DNA from: Bacillota bacterium
GTDB taxonomy: Bacteria; Bacillota; Clostridia; Lachnospirales; Lachnospiraceae
Length of the DNA stretch: 64,000 bases
Assembly: GCA_023457255.1 (NCBI GenBank)
Contig: JAEWMB010000022.1
Location: 62,001 to 126,000, forward strand
Reading direction: 5' to 3'
Under the pieces are notes generated by a model. The model was not told the DNA's origin. It did not search any database and worked only from the letters and a program-made list of their open reading frames with translations. Positions 40,788-48,566 of this stretch are shown here, one piece after another (the stretch's first letter is position 1; every line of letters begins with the position of its first letter). A program made the position numbers and the translations under genes.

Positions 40788-42047
40788 ATGAAAAATAGAT
40801 TTGTAACCGGTGTAATATCCGGAGTACTCTGTACCTTAGTAATCTGTAGCCTTTCGTTTGGTATTCTGTATCGAAATGCATTAGCGCAAAGAGACAATGG
40901 AAACACCAATGAATCCTCGCAAAGCACGGATGATAATCAAAATAGTACCGGAGATGAAGAAGTAATTGATGAAGCAACCTTTCAGAAGAAACTTAAGTAT
41001 ATGAAAAGCCTGGTAAATAATTTTTATTTATGGGACGTAAATGAAGGTGATTATCAAAACGGTATGCTAAAGGGCATGATGAGTGCTTTAAATGATCCTT
41101 ACTCCAGCTATTATACGAAAGAAGAGTATGACGCCTTAATGGAAACTACCAATGGTATTTATTATGGTATCGGAGCTACTGTTAGCCAAAATGTAAATAC
41201 CGGTATTATTACCATTGTAAAACCATTTGTTGATGGACCTGCCTATCAGTCTGGTGTCCTTCCGGGAGATATCCTTTATATGGTGGAAGAGGAAGAAGTA
41301 ACAGGAGTTGATCTTACAAAGGTTGTTAGTAAGATGAAAGGGGAAGAGAATACGGAGGTTCGCATCACTGTCATGAGGGAAGGTAAAAGTGAACCGATTG
41401 AGATTACAATTACAAGAGGCCAGATTGAGATTCCAACCGTTGAATATGAGATGTTAAAAGATAAATTGGGTTATATCAGTATTCTTGAATTTGATAAAAT
41501 AACAATAGATCAGTACATGGCAGCAATTAAGGACTTAGAGTCTCAAGGAATGCAAGGACTTATCATAGATCTTCGTGATAATCCGGGTGGTTTATACGAT
41601 TCCGCAGTTCAGATGCTTGATCGTATTATAGGAAAAGGACTATTAGTTTATACGGAGACGAAAGATGGTACCAGATCTGAAGATTATGCGACGACAAAAG
41701 AAGAGTTAAAGGTACCGTTAGCGGTTATTGTGAATGGTAATAGTGCAAGCGCCTCCGAGATTTTTGCAGGTGCGGTACAGGATTACAAGAAGGGGACTAT
41801 CGTGGGTACTCAGAGTTTTGGTAAAGGTATCGTACAGTCTCTTTTCCCATTATTTGATGGCAGCGCGGTCAAGGTAACCGTATCCAACTACTTTACACCA
41901 AATGGAAGAAGTATTCATAAGACCGGAATTACTCCGGATGTGGAAGTAGAGCTAGATGAGGAATTAAAACAAAAAGTAGTAATTACTCACGAAGAAGATA
42001 ATCAGTTGCAGAAAGCTATCGAAATCATAAAGAAACAAATAAAATAA
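40788..42047 (+). CDS. S41 family carboxyl-terminal processing protease (CtpA-like)
   Basis: A 419-residue membrane-anchored protease. Residues 8-28 form an N-terminal membrane anchor; a low-complexity Asn/Ser/Asp linker follows; a PDZ domain lies near 110-200 (GIGATVSQN to VDLTKVVSKMKG); the S41 domain carries the serine nucleophile region NGNSASASE near 316-323 and the catalytic lysine in SFGKGIVQS near 345. These proteases trim extracytoplasmic proteins at the cell wall, and homologues regulate cell-wall hydrolases. It follows the ftsEX-envC-like genes after 213 bases and ends in a strong terminator, fitting a cell-wall hydrolysis module. Confidence 0.93.
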   Translation: MKNRFVTGVISGVLCTLVICSLSFGILYRNALAQRDNGNTNESSQSTDDNQNSTGDEEVIDEATFQKKLKYMKSLVNNFYLWDVNEGDYQNGMLKGMMSALNDPYSSYYTKEEYDALMETTNGIYYGIGATVSQNVNTGIITIVKPFVDGPAYQSGVLPGDILYMVEEEEVTGVDLTKVVSKMKGEENTEVRITVMREGKSEPIEITITRGQIEIPTVEYEMLKDKLGYISILEFDKITIDQYMAAIKDLESQGMQGLIIDLRDNPGGLYDSAVQMLDRIIGKGLLVYTETKDGTRSEDYATTKEELKVPLAVIVNGNSASASEIFAGAVQDYKKGTIVGTQSFGKGIVQSLFPLFDGSAVKVTVSNYFTPNGRSIHKTGITPDVEVELDEELKQKVVITHEEDNQLQKAIEIIKKQIK

Positions 42048-42051
42048 AAAA

Positions 42052-42101
42052 AAGCGTTACTTCATAACTGTTAGAAGAGGTTATGAAGTAACGCTTTTTT
42101 T
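42052..42101. terminator. Rho-independent terminator between convergent genes
   Basis: AGCGTTACTTCATAAC and GTTATGAAGTAACGCT form a perfect 16-bp stem with a 10-12 base loop, A-run before and T-run after. The flanking A and T runs make it a good bidirectional terminator for the ctpA-like gene and the minus-strand SDR gene. Confidence 0.95.
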
Positions 42102-42121
42102 ATGAAAGAATTGATCTCTAA

Positions 42122-42820
42122 TCATGTTCTGGTAATTTGATGTCTCTGTGGTGCAAGGGTAATTTCCCGAAGGACGATTCCTTCGCGAAGGGAGAGGGCG
42201 TACTCCACTGCGTCTGCGATCTCCTCCGGAGTTAGATAAGTATCGGGTGTGACTCCTTCTCTAAAGTTTGCATTACGGTAAAGATTTGTTTGAGTCATGT
42301 CAGGCTGTATTGTGACGACTTTAACTCCGTATTTTCTGGTTTCTTCAAAAAGAGAGGAAGAAAAATTACTTAAGGCTGCTTTTGTAGCTCCATAAGCACA
42401 ACCATGCGGATTTGATTTTTTCGCAGTAATGGATGAGATATTTAGTATCGTTCCATATGATTTTTTTAAATCACGTAATAAAAGATTGGTAAGCAAAAGC
42501 GGTACTTCAATATTAACTGTAGTCATTTCGTGAATTTTCTTTAAATTTAGTTCTTCATGAGGGCCATAGTAGCCGGCGCCGGCATTGTTTACTAATAAGC
42601 TGATATGATCCTGCTGCTTTATCCCGGTGATGATTTGTTCTAATTTAAGGATATCAGTTAAATCACATAGGATTTCATGAAAATGGGGTGAGGTGTAAAG
42701 TAAATGATCTTTACTGGCAGTCCTTGAAAGTCCATATACCTTATATTCCAAGGTAAGCAGCTTTTTTGCAATCGCTTGCCCTATACCGGAGGAAACCCCA
42801 GTTACAATAGCTGTTTTCAT
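42122..42820 (-). CDS. short-chain dehydrogenase/reductase
   Basis: A 232-residue SDR with TGVSSGIGQA at residues 8-17, NNAGAGYYG near 93, NISSIT and the YGATKAAL catalytic Tyr-Lys near 143-150. The dinucleotide-binding and catalytic residues are complete. The start is preceded by a GGAGG on the minus strand at normal spacing. It follows the splB-like gene on the same strand with a 21-base gap, so the three minus-strand genes (nucleosidase-like, SplB-like, SDR) probably form one operon. Its substrate is unknown. Confidence 0.9.
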   Translation of the reverse strand: MKTAIVTGVSSGIGQAIAKKLLTLEYKVYGLSRTASKDHLLYTSPHFHEILCDLTDILKLEQIITGIKQQDHISLLVNNAGAGYYGPHEELNLKKIHEMTTVNIEVPLLLTNLLLRDLKKSYGTILNISSITAKKSNPHGCAYGATKAALSNFSSSLFEETRKYGVKVVTIQPDMTQTNLYRNANFREGVTPDTYLTPEEIADAVEYALSLREGIVLREITLAPQRHQITRT

Positions 42821-42841
42821 TTAACTACCTCCAATGATGTT

Positions 42842-43888
42842 TCATAATGATAAAATAATAGGAAAAGCTTCATCCCATAAAAAGATACGTTCCTTATCAT
42901 AATATTCCGTAAGTTTTTGATAAGCAAAGAACATCATTTCTTTTGAAGTCTCCCTGCCATAATGTGCGACTCCATCTTCTGGTTCATAAGGATATTGTAA
43001 AATAGCGGACCCCGGACGTTGCTTCCTCATTCGTTTCAGATAATCTTTGGAGACCCGGAATACTCCAAGACTAATGTCCCTAATGCTTTTTGGAGAGATT
43101 TGGGTCCATAGAAAGTTAAAAAAGTTCTCATAAACTTCCTGATAATCCGCAATATATATCATGGGGTCAAAACACAGGCGTACAGGATGCCCTAAGGATA
43201 ATGCGGTTTTGATAGCTTTGATTCTGGTATAAAGACTCGGTGTTCCATGTTCATAATTTTTAATGACACTTTCTGGTGATAGTGTAAAGGCATAGATAAC
43301 ATTAGAAAGCACGGGAAGTGCTTTTAAAGCCTCTTTATTAGCATTTTTGGTTCTTATCTCAATCGTCAGATCCGTATGATGCTTTGCATAATCGCACCAA
43401 GCGGAAACAAAACCAAAGAGTCCTTCCAGTGCTAAAAGATCCGTATCATATGAGATGCAAAGATATGCTTTATGCTTTTTTAACAGTCTTGTGACATGAG
43501 AAAAGATATCCTCAAGATTGACGAATACGACTAGATTAGCGGAAGGATACATTCCTTGTAAGTAACAATATTCACAATCATAAAGACAGTTCATGATACT
43601 GGAGGTATAGTAAAAATATTCTTCACCAAAGCCTTGGCAAACAGGTGCTCCGTTAAAGATAAATTCACCCTGTTTTTTAGCAAGTATGAGATTGGGGGAA
43701 TTTTTCTGCTTAAGGAAGTTTTGGTGAGTACGATTAAAGACATCCTTATAATGTGTAATAGAGATTATCTTTGCCTTCGGAAATCGAAGAAGTATTTGCT
43801 TCGTACGAGGATGGTCTTTTACTTCCTCTTCCACATAAATATGAGTGAAATAATTATTTTCTAAGTAATTGTTTGAGTTCACAGACAT
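42842..43888 (-). CDS. splB: SplB-like radical SAM protein (spore photoproduct lyase family)
   Basis: A 348-residue radical SAM protein with the spore photoproduct lyase architecture. The cluster motif is CLYDCEYC (near residues 100-107), and the surrounding pattern (CQGFGEEYFYYTSSIMNCLYD, FDPMIYI) fits SplB, which repairs the thymine dimer formed in spore DNA by UV. SplB normally also uses a cysteine near the C-terminus as hydrogen donor; no cysteine is visible in the last 110 residues here, so either another residue takes that part or the protein is a divergent family member. ATG at 43888 is preceded by GGAAGGGA. The first 35 bases overlap the end of the upstream nucleosidase-like gene, implying coupled translation. 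Confidence 0.8.
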   Translation of the reverse strand: MSVNSNNYLENNYFTHIYVEEEVKDHPRTKQILLRFPKAKIISITHYKDVFNRTHQNFLKQKNSPNLILAKKQGEFIFNGAPVCQGFGEEYFYYTSSIMNCLYDCEYCYLQGMYPSANLVVFVNLEDIFSHVTRLLKKHKAYLCISYDTDLLALEGLFGFVSAWCDYAKHHTDLTIEIRTKNANKEALKALPVLSNVIYAFTLSPESVIKNYEHGTPSLYTRIKAIKTALSLGHPVRLCFDPMIYIADYQEVYENFFNFLWTQISPKSIRDISLGVFRVSKDYLKRMRKQRPGSAILQYPYEPEDGVAHYGRETSKEMMFFAYQKLTEYYDKERIFLWDEAFPIILSL

Positions 43889-44747
43889 ATTGTTTCCCTT
43901 CCACTTTGGATTTGCAATTGCTAACCTCCTTGCGAGCTAGAAAATCTTGAAGGAGTATCTTAATCGGACGTTTTAAACAATTAGCATATAAAAGATGCTG
44001 CCGCAGAGAAGCTGTCATGCTTGTGGTAAGGGATAGCCTTTCTTCTATTTGATGGAGTAAGTGCCATATTTCCTCGGAAAATCCTTCAAAATCTTGAGTA
44101 TATGATTCCTTCCAAACACCGATATGGCGGGAAACTAACAAAAAGTCCCTGCACCAGGAAAGAAGAGGTCGGATGCCTTCTGCTAAAAGAGCTGGAGCGC
44201 GGGCGGTTACATCCTTTGCAGATAACCCCTCATTAGGATAATCAGACACCATCTTAAGAAAGAACATTTGATGCTGAGAAAGAAAATGAAGGGCAGCTTG
44301 ATAAATGCCATACGCCTCCATATCAATTAATTCCGTTCGGGGAGAAGCAGTTAGACTTGGAGTAAGTTCTTTCGTTATAATCGTTTTAGAACTTAGGATG
44401 GAGGCTTCTTGAAACGGATGTCTTGGAGGAAGATCGGGATAGCATGCACGAGAACTGCCTTGAGAGATTAATTTATTGCATAGTACCAGCTCTCCAAGAG
44501 TAAATTCGTTGATAAGAGAACCACAAAAACCAAAGTTTAGTAAGCAATCGGCAGCAGTTGGATTTTTTATGGTAAAAACATAAGTAAGTGCTATTGCAGC
44601 CTGTAATTCGGAAACTCCTGTAATAACAAGAGTAATATCCTCTGATTCAAAAACCTCGAATCTTGTATGCGCTCGATTTTTCTTTAATCCGAATTCTTTG
44701 ATAAATGGCGAGGCTTCTAGATAGAGAGCAGTAGTGATATATAACAT
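43854..44747 (-). CDS. nucleoside phosphorylase / nucleosidase-like protein
   Basis: A 297-residue protein whose N-terminal 190 residues resemble the MTA/SAH nucleosidase and purine nucleoside phosphorylase fold: an alternating beta start (YITTALYLEASPFIKEFGL), a glycine region LLNFGFCGSL, and an ELIDMEAYGIYQAA segment that matches the substrate-binding Met-Glu motif. The C-terminal ~100 residues are helical and not part of the core. ATG 44765 is in frame, but ATG 44747 follows GAAAGGG by six bases and lies just downstream of a TATAAT, so I chose it. It overlaps the splB-like gene; it may process S-adenosylmethionine by-products or a nucleobase linked to that radical SAM enzyme, which is inference. 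Confidence 0.75.
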   Translation of the reverse strand: MLYITTALYLEASPFIKEFGLKKNRAHTRFEVFESEDITLVITGVSELQAAIALTYVFTIKNPTAADCLLNFGFCGSLINEFTLGELVLCNKLISQGSSRACYPDLPPRHPFQEASILSSKTIITKELTPSLTASPRTELIDMEAYGIYQAALHFLSQHQMFFLKMVSDYPNEGLSAKDVTARAPALLAEGIRPLLSWCRDFLLVSRHIGVWKESYTQDFEGFSEEIWHLLHQIEERLSLTTSMTASLRQHLLYANCLKRPIKILLQDFLARKEVSNCKSKVEGKQYVCELKQLLRK

Positions 44748-44772
44748 AAATAACCCTTTCGTCATTTATAAA

Positions 44773-44778
44773 ATTATA
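44773..44778 (-). promoter_or_regulatory. -10 box of the minus-strand operon
   Basis: TATAAT on the minus strand, 26 bases before ATG 44747. No convincing -35 at 17 bases. Its closeness to ATG 44765 argues against that start. Confidence 0.4.
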
Positions 44779-44907
44779 CTTATTAAAATTTTAAGTGCAT
44801 CTACCAGTTAAGACACATCTATCCTATTATTATAAGCGTTTTCTATTGGACATGCAACGGAGAGTCTTGACGTTTTAAAGGAAAATCTATAATTTGATGA
44901 AAATGTA

Positions 44908-44936
44908 TTGCACAAAATAATAAATTGTGGTAAGAT
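44908..44936 (+). promoter_or_regulatory. sigma-A type promoter of the aspartate-family cluster
   Basis: TTGCAC at 44908-44913, 17-base spacer, TAAGAT at 44931-44936. It gives a leader of about 180 bases with two hairpins before the ACT-domain gene. Confidence 0.6.
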
Positions 44937-45126
44937 ATCTTTTCAGTACGGACATGTGTGTTTGTAGTGCAAACACAAAGTGCTGCATACAATGGAGTAA
45001 TTGAGATTAGAGGTAGTTACGTTCTATTTGTAGTACTCCAATCCGCGAGCAGATTGGAGACACATGGAATTGGTAAGCCTTATTTCTGTTATGCATTGGT
45101 ATGCAACGGGTATTATGGGGGATCTT

Positions 45127-45567
45127 ATGGATGAAGAAAAATACTATATAGTGAAGAAGAAGGCACTGCCGGAAGTATTGTTAAAGGTAGTTGAGGCGAA
45201 GCGCTTGCTGGATTCCGAGCGGGTTATGACAATACAGGAAGCAACCGATGCGGTAGACATCAGCAGAAGTTCTTTTTACAAATATAAGGATGATATTCTT
45301 CCGTTTCATGAAAATAATCGGGGGAAAACGATTACTTTTATGATTCAGATGGATGATATTCCCGGATTATTGTCAATGGTTTTAAACCAGATAGCAAAAA
45401 GTAATGCAAATGTATTGACCATTCATCAGACGATACCAATTGGCGGTATAGCATCTCTAACACTAGGCATTGAGATATTGCCTCAGACCTTAGAATTATC
45501 GCAGATGCTAGAATCAATAGAAGCGCTTGATGGAATCCACTACCTAAAGATTTTAGGCAGAGAGTAA
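45127..45567 (+). CDS. ACT domain protein (UPF0735/PheB-like)
   Basis: A 146-residue protein: an N-terminal helix-turn-helix-like part (MTIQEATDAVDISRSSFYKYKD, residues 36-57) and a C-terminal ACT domain (about 70-144, starting ITFMIQMDDIPGLLSMVLN) that binds amino acids. This is the UPF0735/PheB arrangement, typically near 145-150 residues, often located directly before homoserine dehydrogenase genes. The frame opens at 45064, but ATG 45127 has GGGGGA upstream and gives the usual family length; the extra 21 residues would be unusual. Likely an amino-acid-sensing regulator of this cluster; the binding ligand is not known. Confidence 0.85.
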   Translation: MDEEKYYIVKKKALPEVLLKVVEAKRLLDSERVMTIQEATDAVDISRSSFYKYKDDILPFHENNRGKTITFMIQMDDIPGLLSMVLNQIAKSNANVLTIHQTIPIGGIASLTLGIEILPQTLELSQMLESIEALDGIHYLKILGRE

Positions 45568-45639
45568 TACGGAACGTTTTGATACATATAACGAACGTGT
45601 TGAATAGGAAACGGAAATTTTTAATATCTTGATTTTTAT

Positions 45640-45665
45640 GCGTACCAAAATTACGCGGATAGGAG
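45640..45665 (+). promoter_or_regulatory. GC-capped leader hairpin plus ribosome binding site (hom)
   Basis: GCGTA (45640-45644) pairs with TACGC (45652-45656), 7-base loop; then GGATAGGAG and the start at 45671. The hairpin begins inside an ATGCGT that is in frame with hom. Confidence 0.55.
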
Positions 45666-45670
45666 TTTAT

Positions 45671-46873
45671 ATGAAGATAGCAGTGCTAGGATTTGGAACC
45701 GTAGGTTCCGGAGTATATGAGGTAATAAAAACAAATTACGAAACGATTGCAAAACGTGCCGGTGAAGTTGTTGATATTAAATATGTACTAGACTTAAGAG
45801 ACTTTCCGGGGAATCCGGTTCAGGATGTTATAACTCATGACTTTAATGTAATTGTAAACGATCCGGAGGTTAAGATTGTTGTAGAAGTTATGGGTGGCGT
45901 TGAGCCTGCTTATACTTATGTAAAGGAAGCCTTATTAAAAGGTAAGTCCGTATGTACCTCTAACAAAGAGTTGGTTGCAAGACATGGAGCAGAATTGTTA
46001 GAAATAGCAAAACAAAAGAAGATTAACTTTTTATTTGAAGCTAGTGTCGGCGGAGGTATTCCTATTATTCGTCCTCTTAATCAGTCGCTGACAGCGGATG
46101 AGATTGTAGAAATCACAGGTATTTTAAATGGTACTACAAACTATATCTTATCAAAGATGAAAACACAGGGTTCTGAATTTGAAACCGTACTTAAGGAAGC
46201 TCAGGCGCTTGGCTATGCGGAACGTAATCCGGAGGCTGATGTTGAAGGTTATGACGCCTGCCGTAAGATTGCGATACTTACCTCTCTGGCATATGGAATG
46301 AATGTCGATTTCGAACAGATTTACACGGAAGGAATTACGAAAATAACAGCAGAGGATATTAAATATGCCAATGCGTTAGAAGCCGGTATTAAATTATTGG
46401 CTACTAGTAAAAATGTAGATGGTCAGGTGTATGCAATGGTGGCACCCAAGATGATAAACGATAAGCATCCATTATTTTCTGTGAATGATGTATTTAACGG
46501 AATCCTTGTAAAGGGAAATTTACTGGGTGATGTCATGTTTTATGGAAGTGGAGCCGGAAAACTTCCAACCGCAAGTGCAGTTGTTTCCGATGTTGTAGAT
46601 GCTACCAAGCACATGGGCACTAACATTATGACACTATGGAGCAGCAAGCACCTGATTCCGGCGGATATGAATACCTATGAGAGTAAATTCTTTGTCCGTA
46701 TCCCTTTAGAGGAAGAAGCACTTGCAAAGGAGATTTTCCGGATTTCAAAGGTTGTATCGATACCTGATGCAGCAGGAGAATTTGCATTTATCACAGAGAA
46801 GATGACCGAAGAAGCCTTTACCGAGGCGGCAGGGAAGGTCTTAATTATCAATCGGATTCGTGTAGAATTTTAA
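45671..46873 (+). CDS. hom: homoserine dehydrogenase
   Basis: A 400-residue homoserine dehydrogenase, which reduces aspartate semialdehyde to homoserine with NAD(P)H. It has the N-terminal GFGTVGSGVYE nucleotide loop, the TSNKELVARHG region, the GGGIPIIRPL and GILNGTTNYILSKM catalytic motifs, and the EAQALGYAERNPEADVEGYDACRK signature containing the active-site residues. A short C-terminal ACT-like segment (about residues 325-400) may mediate threonine feedback. ATG 45671 has GGATAGGAG upstream; the ORF extends to 45629 but that part lies in the leader hairpin. Part of an aspartate-family cluster with the ACT protein, a proposed homoserine kinase and aspartokinase. Confidence 0.95.
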   Translation: MKIAVLGFGTVGSGVYEVIKTNYETIAKRAGEVVDIKYVLDLRDFPGNPVQDVITHDFNVIVNDPEVKIVVEVMGGVEPAYTYVKEALLKGKSVCTSNKELVARHGAELLEIAKQKKINFLFEASVGGGIPIIRPLNQSLTADEIVEITGILNGTTNYILSKMKTQGSEFETVLKEAQALGYAERNPEADVEGYDACRKIAILTSLAYGMNVDFEQIYTEGITKITAEDIKYANALEAGIKLLATSKNVDGQVYAMVAPKMINDKHPLFSVNDVFNGILVKGNLLGDVMFYGSGAGKLPTASAVVSDVVDATKHMGTNIMTLWSSKHLIPADMNTYESKFFVRIPLEEEALAKEIFRISKVVSIPDAAGEFAFITEKMTEEAFTEAAGKVLIINRIRVEF

Positions 46874-47034
46874 TAAAGGAACAGCTCTTATTTGTTCTTC
46901 CAATTATATTTTGGTTCAGGAACAATAGTAACAGGTTATGGAATAATGCTTACAGACTGCATTCATGAGGGGATGTATTGTACGTATAGAGAATGGGATA
47001 AGAGGCAGGTTCTTTCTGCTTGTCAGATGTAATG

Positions 47035-47066
47035 CTAGGTGAAGGATGTTTACATTCTTCACCTAG
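47035..47066 (+). other. strong hairpin after hom, no U-tract
   Basis: CTAGGTGAAG (47035-47044) pairs with CTTCACCTAG (47057-47066), extended inward by ATG/CAT and one G-U; 14 bp, 4-base loop. Followed by AAATATAT rather than Ts, so it may stabilise the 3' end of hom mRNA or act as a weak terminator. Confidence 0.6.
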
Positions 47067-47172
47067 AAATATATGGATTAATATTTTTGTTATGGTACGG
47101 GAAGCAACTAAATAAGATAGAAAAGAACATAAGGTTGTGGAATGTTATTTTGTTCAACTGGAAATGGAGGAT

Positions 47173-47202
47173 AGGTTGAAAATAAAGTCAATGTTTCAAC
47201 CT
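47173..47202 (+). other. hairpin upstream of the apgM-like gene
   Basis: AGGTTGAAA (47173-47181) with TTTCAACCT (47194-47202), 12-base loop. It contains the start of a possible 15-codon leader peptide. Confidence 0.45.
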
Positions 47203-47214
47203 CCTGACTTTTAT

Positions 47215-47240
47215 GTGTGCTAAAGCATGCGGATGGGAGT
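47215..47240 (+). promoter_or_regulatory. leader hairpin plus ribosome binding site (apgM-like gene)
   Basis: GTGTGC (47215-47220) and GCATGC (47225-47230) form six pairs (two wobble) around a TAAA loop, then GGATGGGAG and the start at 47245. Same layout as before hom. Confidence 0.5.
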
Positions 47241-47244
47241 TAAG

Positions 47245-48450
47245 ATGAAGTATATTATAGTACTTGGAGATGGAATGGCGGATGAGCCAATCGATCAATT
47301 AAGCGGGATGACACCACTTGAATATGCAGAAACAAAAACTATGGACGAACTGGCAGGAAAATCAGAAATAGGGTTATGTCACACGATACCAGAGGGAATG
47401 AAACCGGGAAGTGACACGGCAAATCTTGCTGTATTAGGGTATAATCCGAAACAGTATTATACCGGAAGGTCTCCCCTTGAGGCACTAAGTATAGGTGTTG
47501 CGTTAAGTCCGACCGATATTGCGATTCGCTGTAATATTGTTACAATATCAGAGGAAGAGATACCTTATGAACAGAAAACAATGATAGACCATAGTGCAAG
47601 TGAAATATCAACAGAGGATGCGGCCTTTTTATTAGAGGCGGTTAGAAAAGAGCTTAGTACTGAAGAATTTTCCTATTATTTAGGCACAAGTTATCGGCAT
47701 CTCCTCATTTGGGAGAAAGGTGAAGTGGCAGAATTAACACCCCCTCATGACATTCTTGGAAAAGTAGTTGGCGAATATCTTCCGGAGGAAAAGAAATTAA
47801 GAGAGATGATGGAAAAAAGCTATGCTATTCTAAATAATCATCCAATTAACATAGAACGTAAGAAAAAAGGTCTAAATAAAGCAAACTCCATTTGGTTTTG
47901 GGGAGCGGGTACGAAGCCGGCATTATCTTCTTTTGAAGAGAAGACCGGAAAACGCGGAGTAATGATATCCGCGGTTGATTTGTTAAAAGGAATAGCGGTA
48001 GGAGCGGGGATGAAGGTGATTGAAGTGCCCGGTGCAGATGGTACCTTGCATACCAACTACGAAGGGAAAGCAATGGCTGCAGTTGAGGCGTTGACAGATG
48101 AAGGTTATGATTTTGCATATGTGCATGTGGAAGCACCCGATGAGATGGGACATCAGGGAAATCTAGAGCATAAAATTCAAGCTATTGAAGCCTTGGATCA
48201 ACGTGTTATTCGCATAATAAAAGAGGAAATGACAAAACGAGGATATGACTATCGGATGCTTGTAATGCCAGACCATCCAACACCGCTTCGTATTCGTACC
48301 CATACTTCTGAACCGGTACCATATATGCTTTATGACAGTACGAAAGAGTTAGGAAAAGTAGCCTTTTACAATGAAAAAGAAGCTGAATCAACTGGTAATA
48401 TTACAAAAGAAGGATATCGGCTCATTGACAAATTGCTTCTGTTTCGCTAG
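47245..48450 (+). CDS. ApgM-like protein, proposed homoserine kinase
   Basis: A 401-residue member of the alkaline-phosphatase-like, archaeal-type cofactor-independent phosphoglycerate mutase superfamily. It has the N-terminal metal site VLGDGMADEP, the nucleophile region GSDTANLAVLGY, PLEALSIGV, and the C-terminal metal motifs (HVEAPDEMGHQGN, MPDHPTP). The subfamily found next to homoserine dehydrogenase and threonine genes is annotated as a proposed homoserine kinase, and here it lies between hom and lysC, which favours that role over glycolysis. A true phosphoglycerate mutase cannot be excluded from sequence alone. ATG 47245 follows GGATGGGAG; the ORF extends only seven codons further. Confidence 0.82.
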   Translation: MKYIIVLGDGMADEPIDQLSGMTPLEYAETKTMDELAGKSEIGLCHTIPEGMKPGSDTANLAVLGYNPKQYYTGRSPLEALSIGVALSPTDIAIRCNIVTISEEEIPYEQKTMIDHSASEISTEDAAFLLEAVRKELSTEEFSYYLGTSYRHLLIWEKGEVAELTPPHDILGKVVGEYLPEEKKLREMMEKSYAILNNHPINIERKKKGLNKANSIWFWGAGTKPALSSFEEKTGKRGVMISAVDLLKGIAVGAGMKVIEVPGADGTLHTNYEGKAMAAVEALTDEGYDFAYVHVEAPDEMGHQGNLEHKIQAIEALDQRVIRIIKEEMTKRGYDYRMLVMPDHPTPLRIRTHTSEPVPYMLYDSTKELGKVAFYNEKEAESTGNITKEGYRLIDKLLLFR

Positions 48451-48566
48451 CATAGGAAATATGTGCTTAGTCATGCACGAAAGAAAAGAAGATTAATAAA
48501 ATAAAGCAACAGGCTAACAGAGGAAGAAATATCTTTCTATGGAAAAGCTAGGTTTAGGAGGCATCT

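Larger units (their letters stand above)
44766..45126. other. divergent intergenic region with leader structures
   Basis: Between the minus-strand operon and the ACT-domain gene. Holds a -10 box for the minus strand, a promoter for the plus strand (44908-44936), a hairpin at 44957-44977 (TGTGTTTG with CAAACACA) and a second at 45040-45061 next to the ribosome binding site. No T-box motif was found. Confidence 0.5.
46874..47244. other. 371-base gap with three RNA hairpins
   Basis: Holds a 14-bp hairpin (47035-47066), a 9-bp hairpin (47173-47202) and the short hairpin before the next gene. A 15-codon reading frame starts at TTG 47176 after GGAGG. No longer gene seen. Confidence 0.5.

Noticed and set aside
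44937..45063. Possible T-box riboswitch before the aspartate-family cluster
   Set aside because: No T-box sequence or specifier-like long stem and no terminator with U-tract in the leader.
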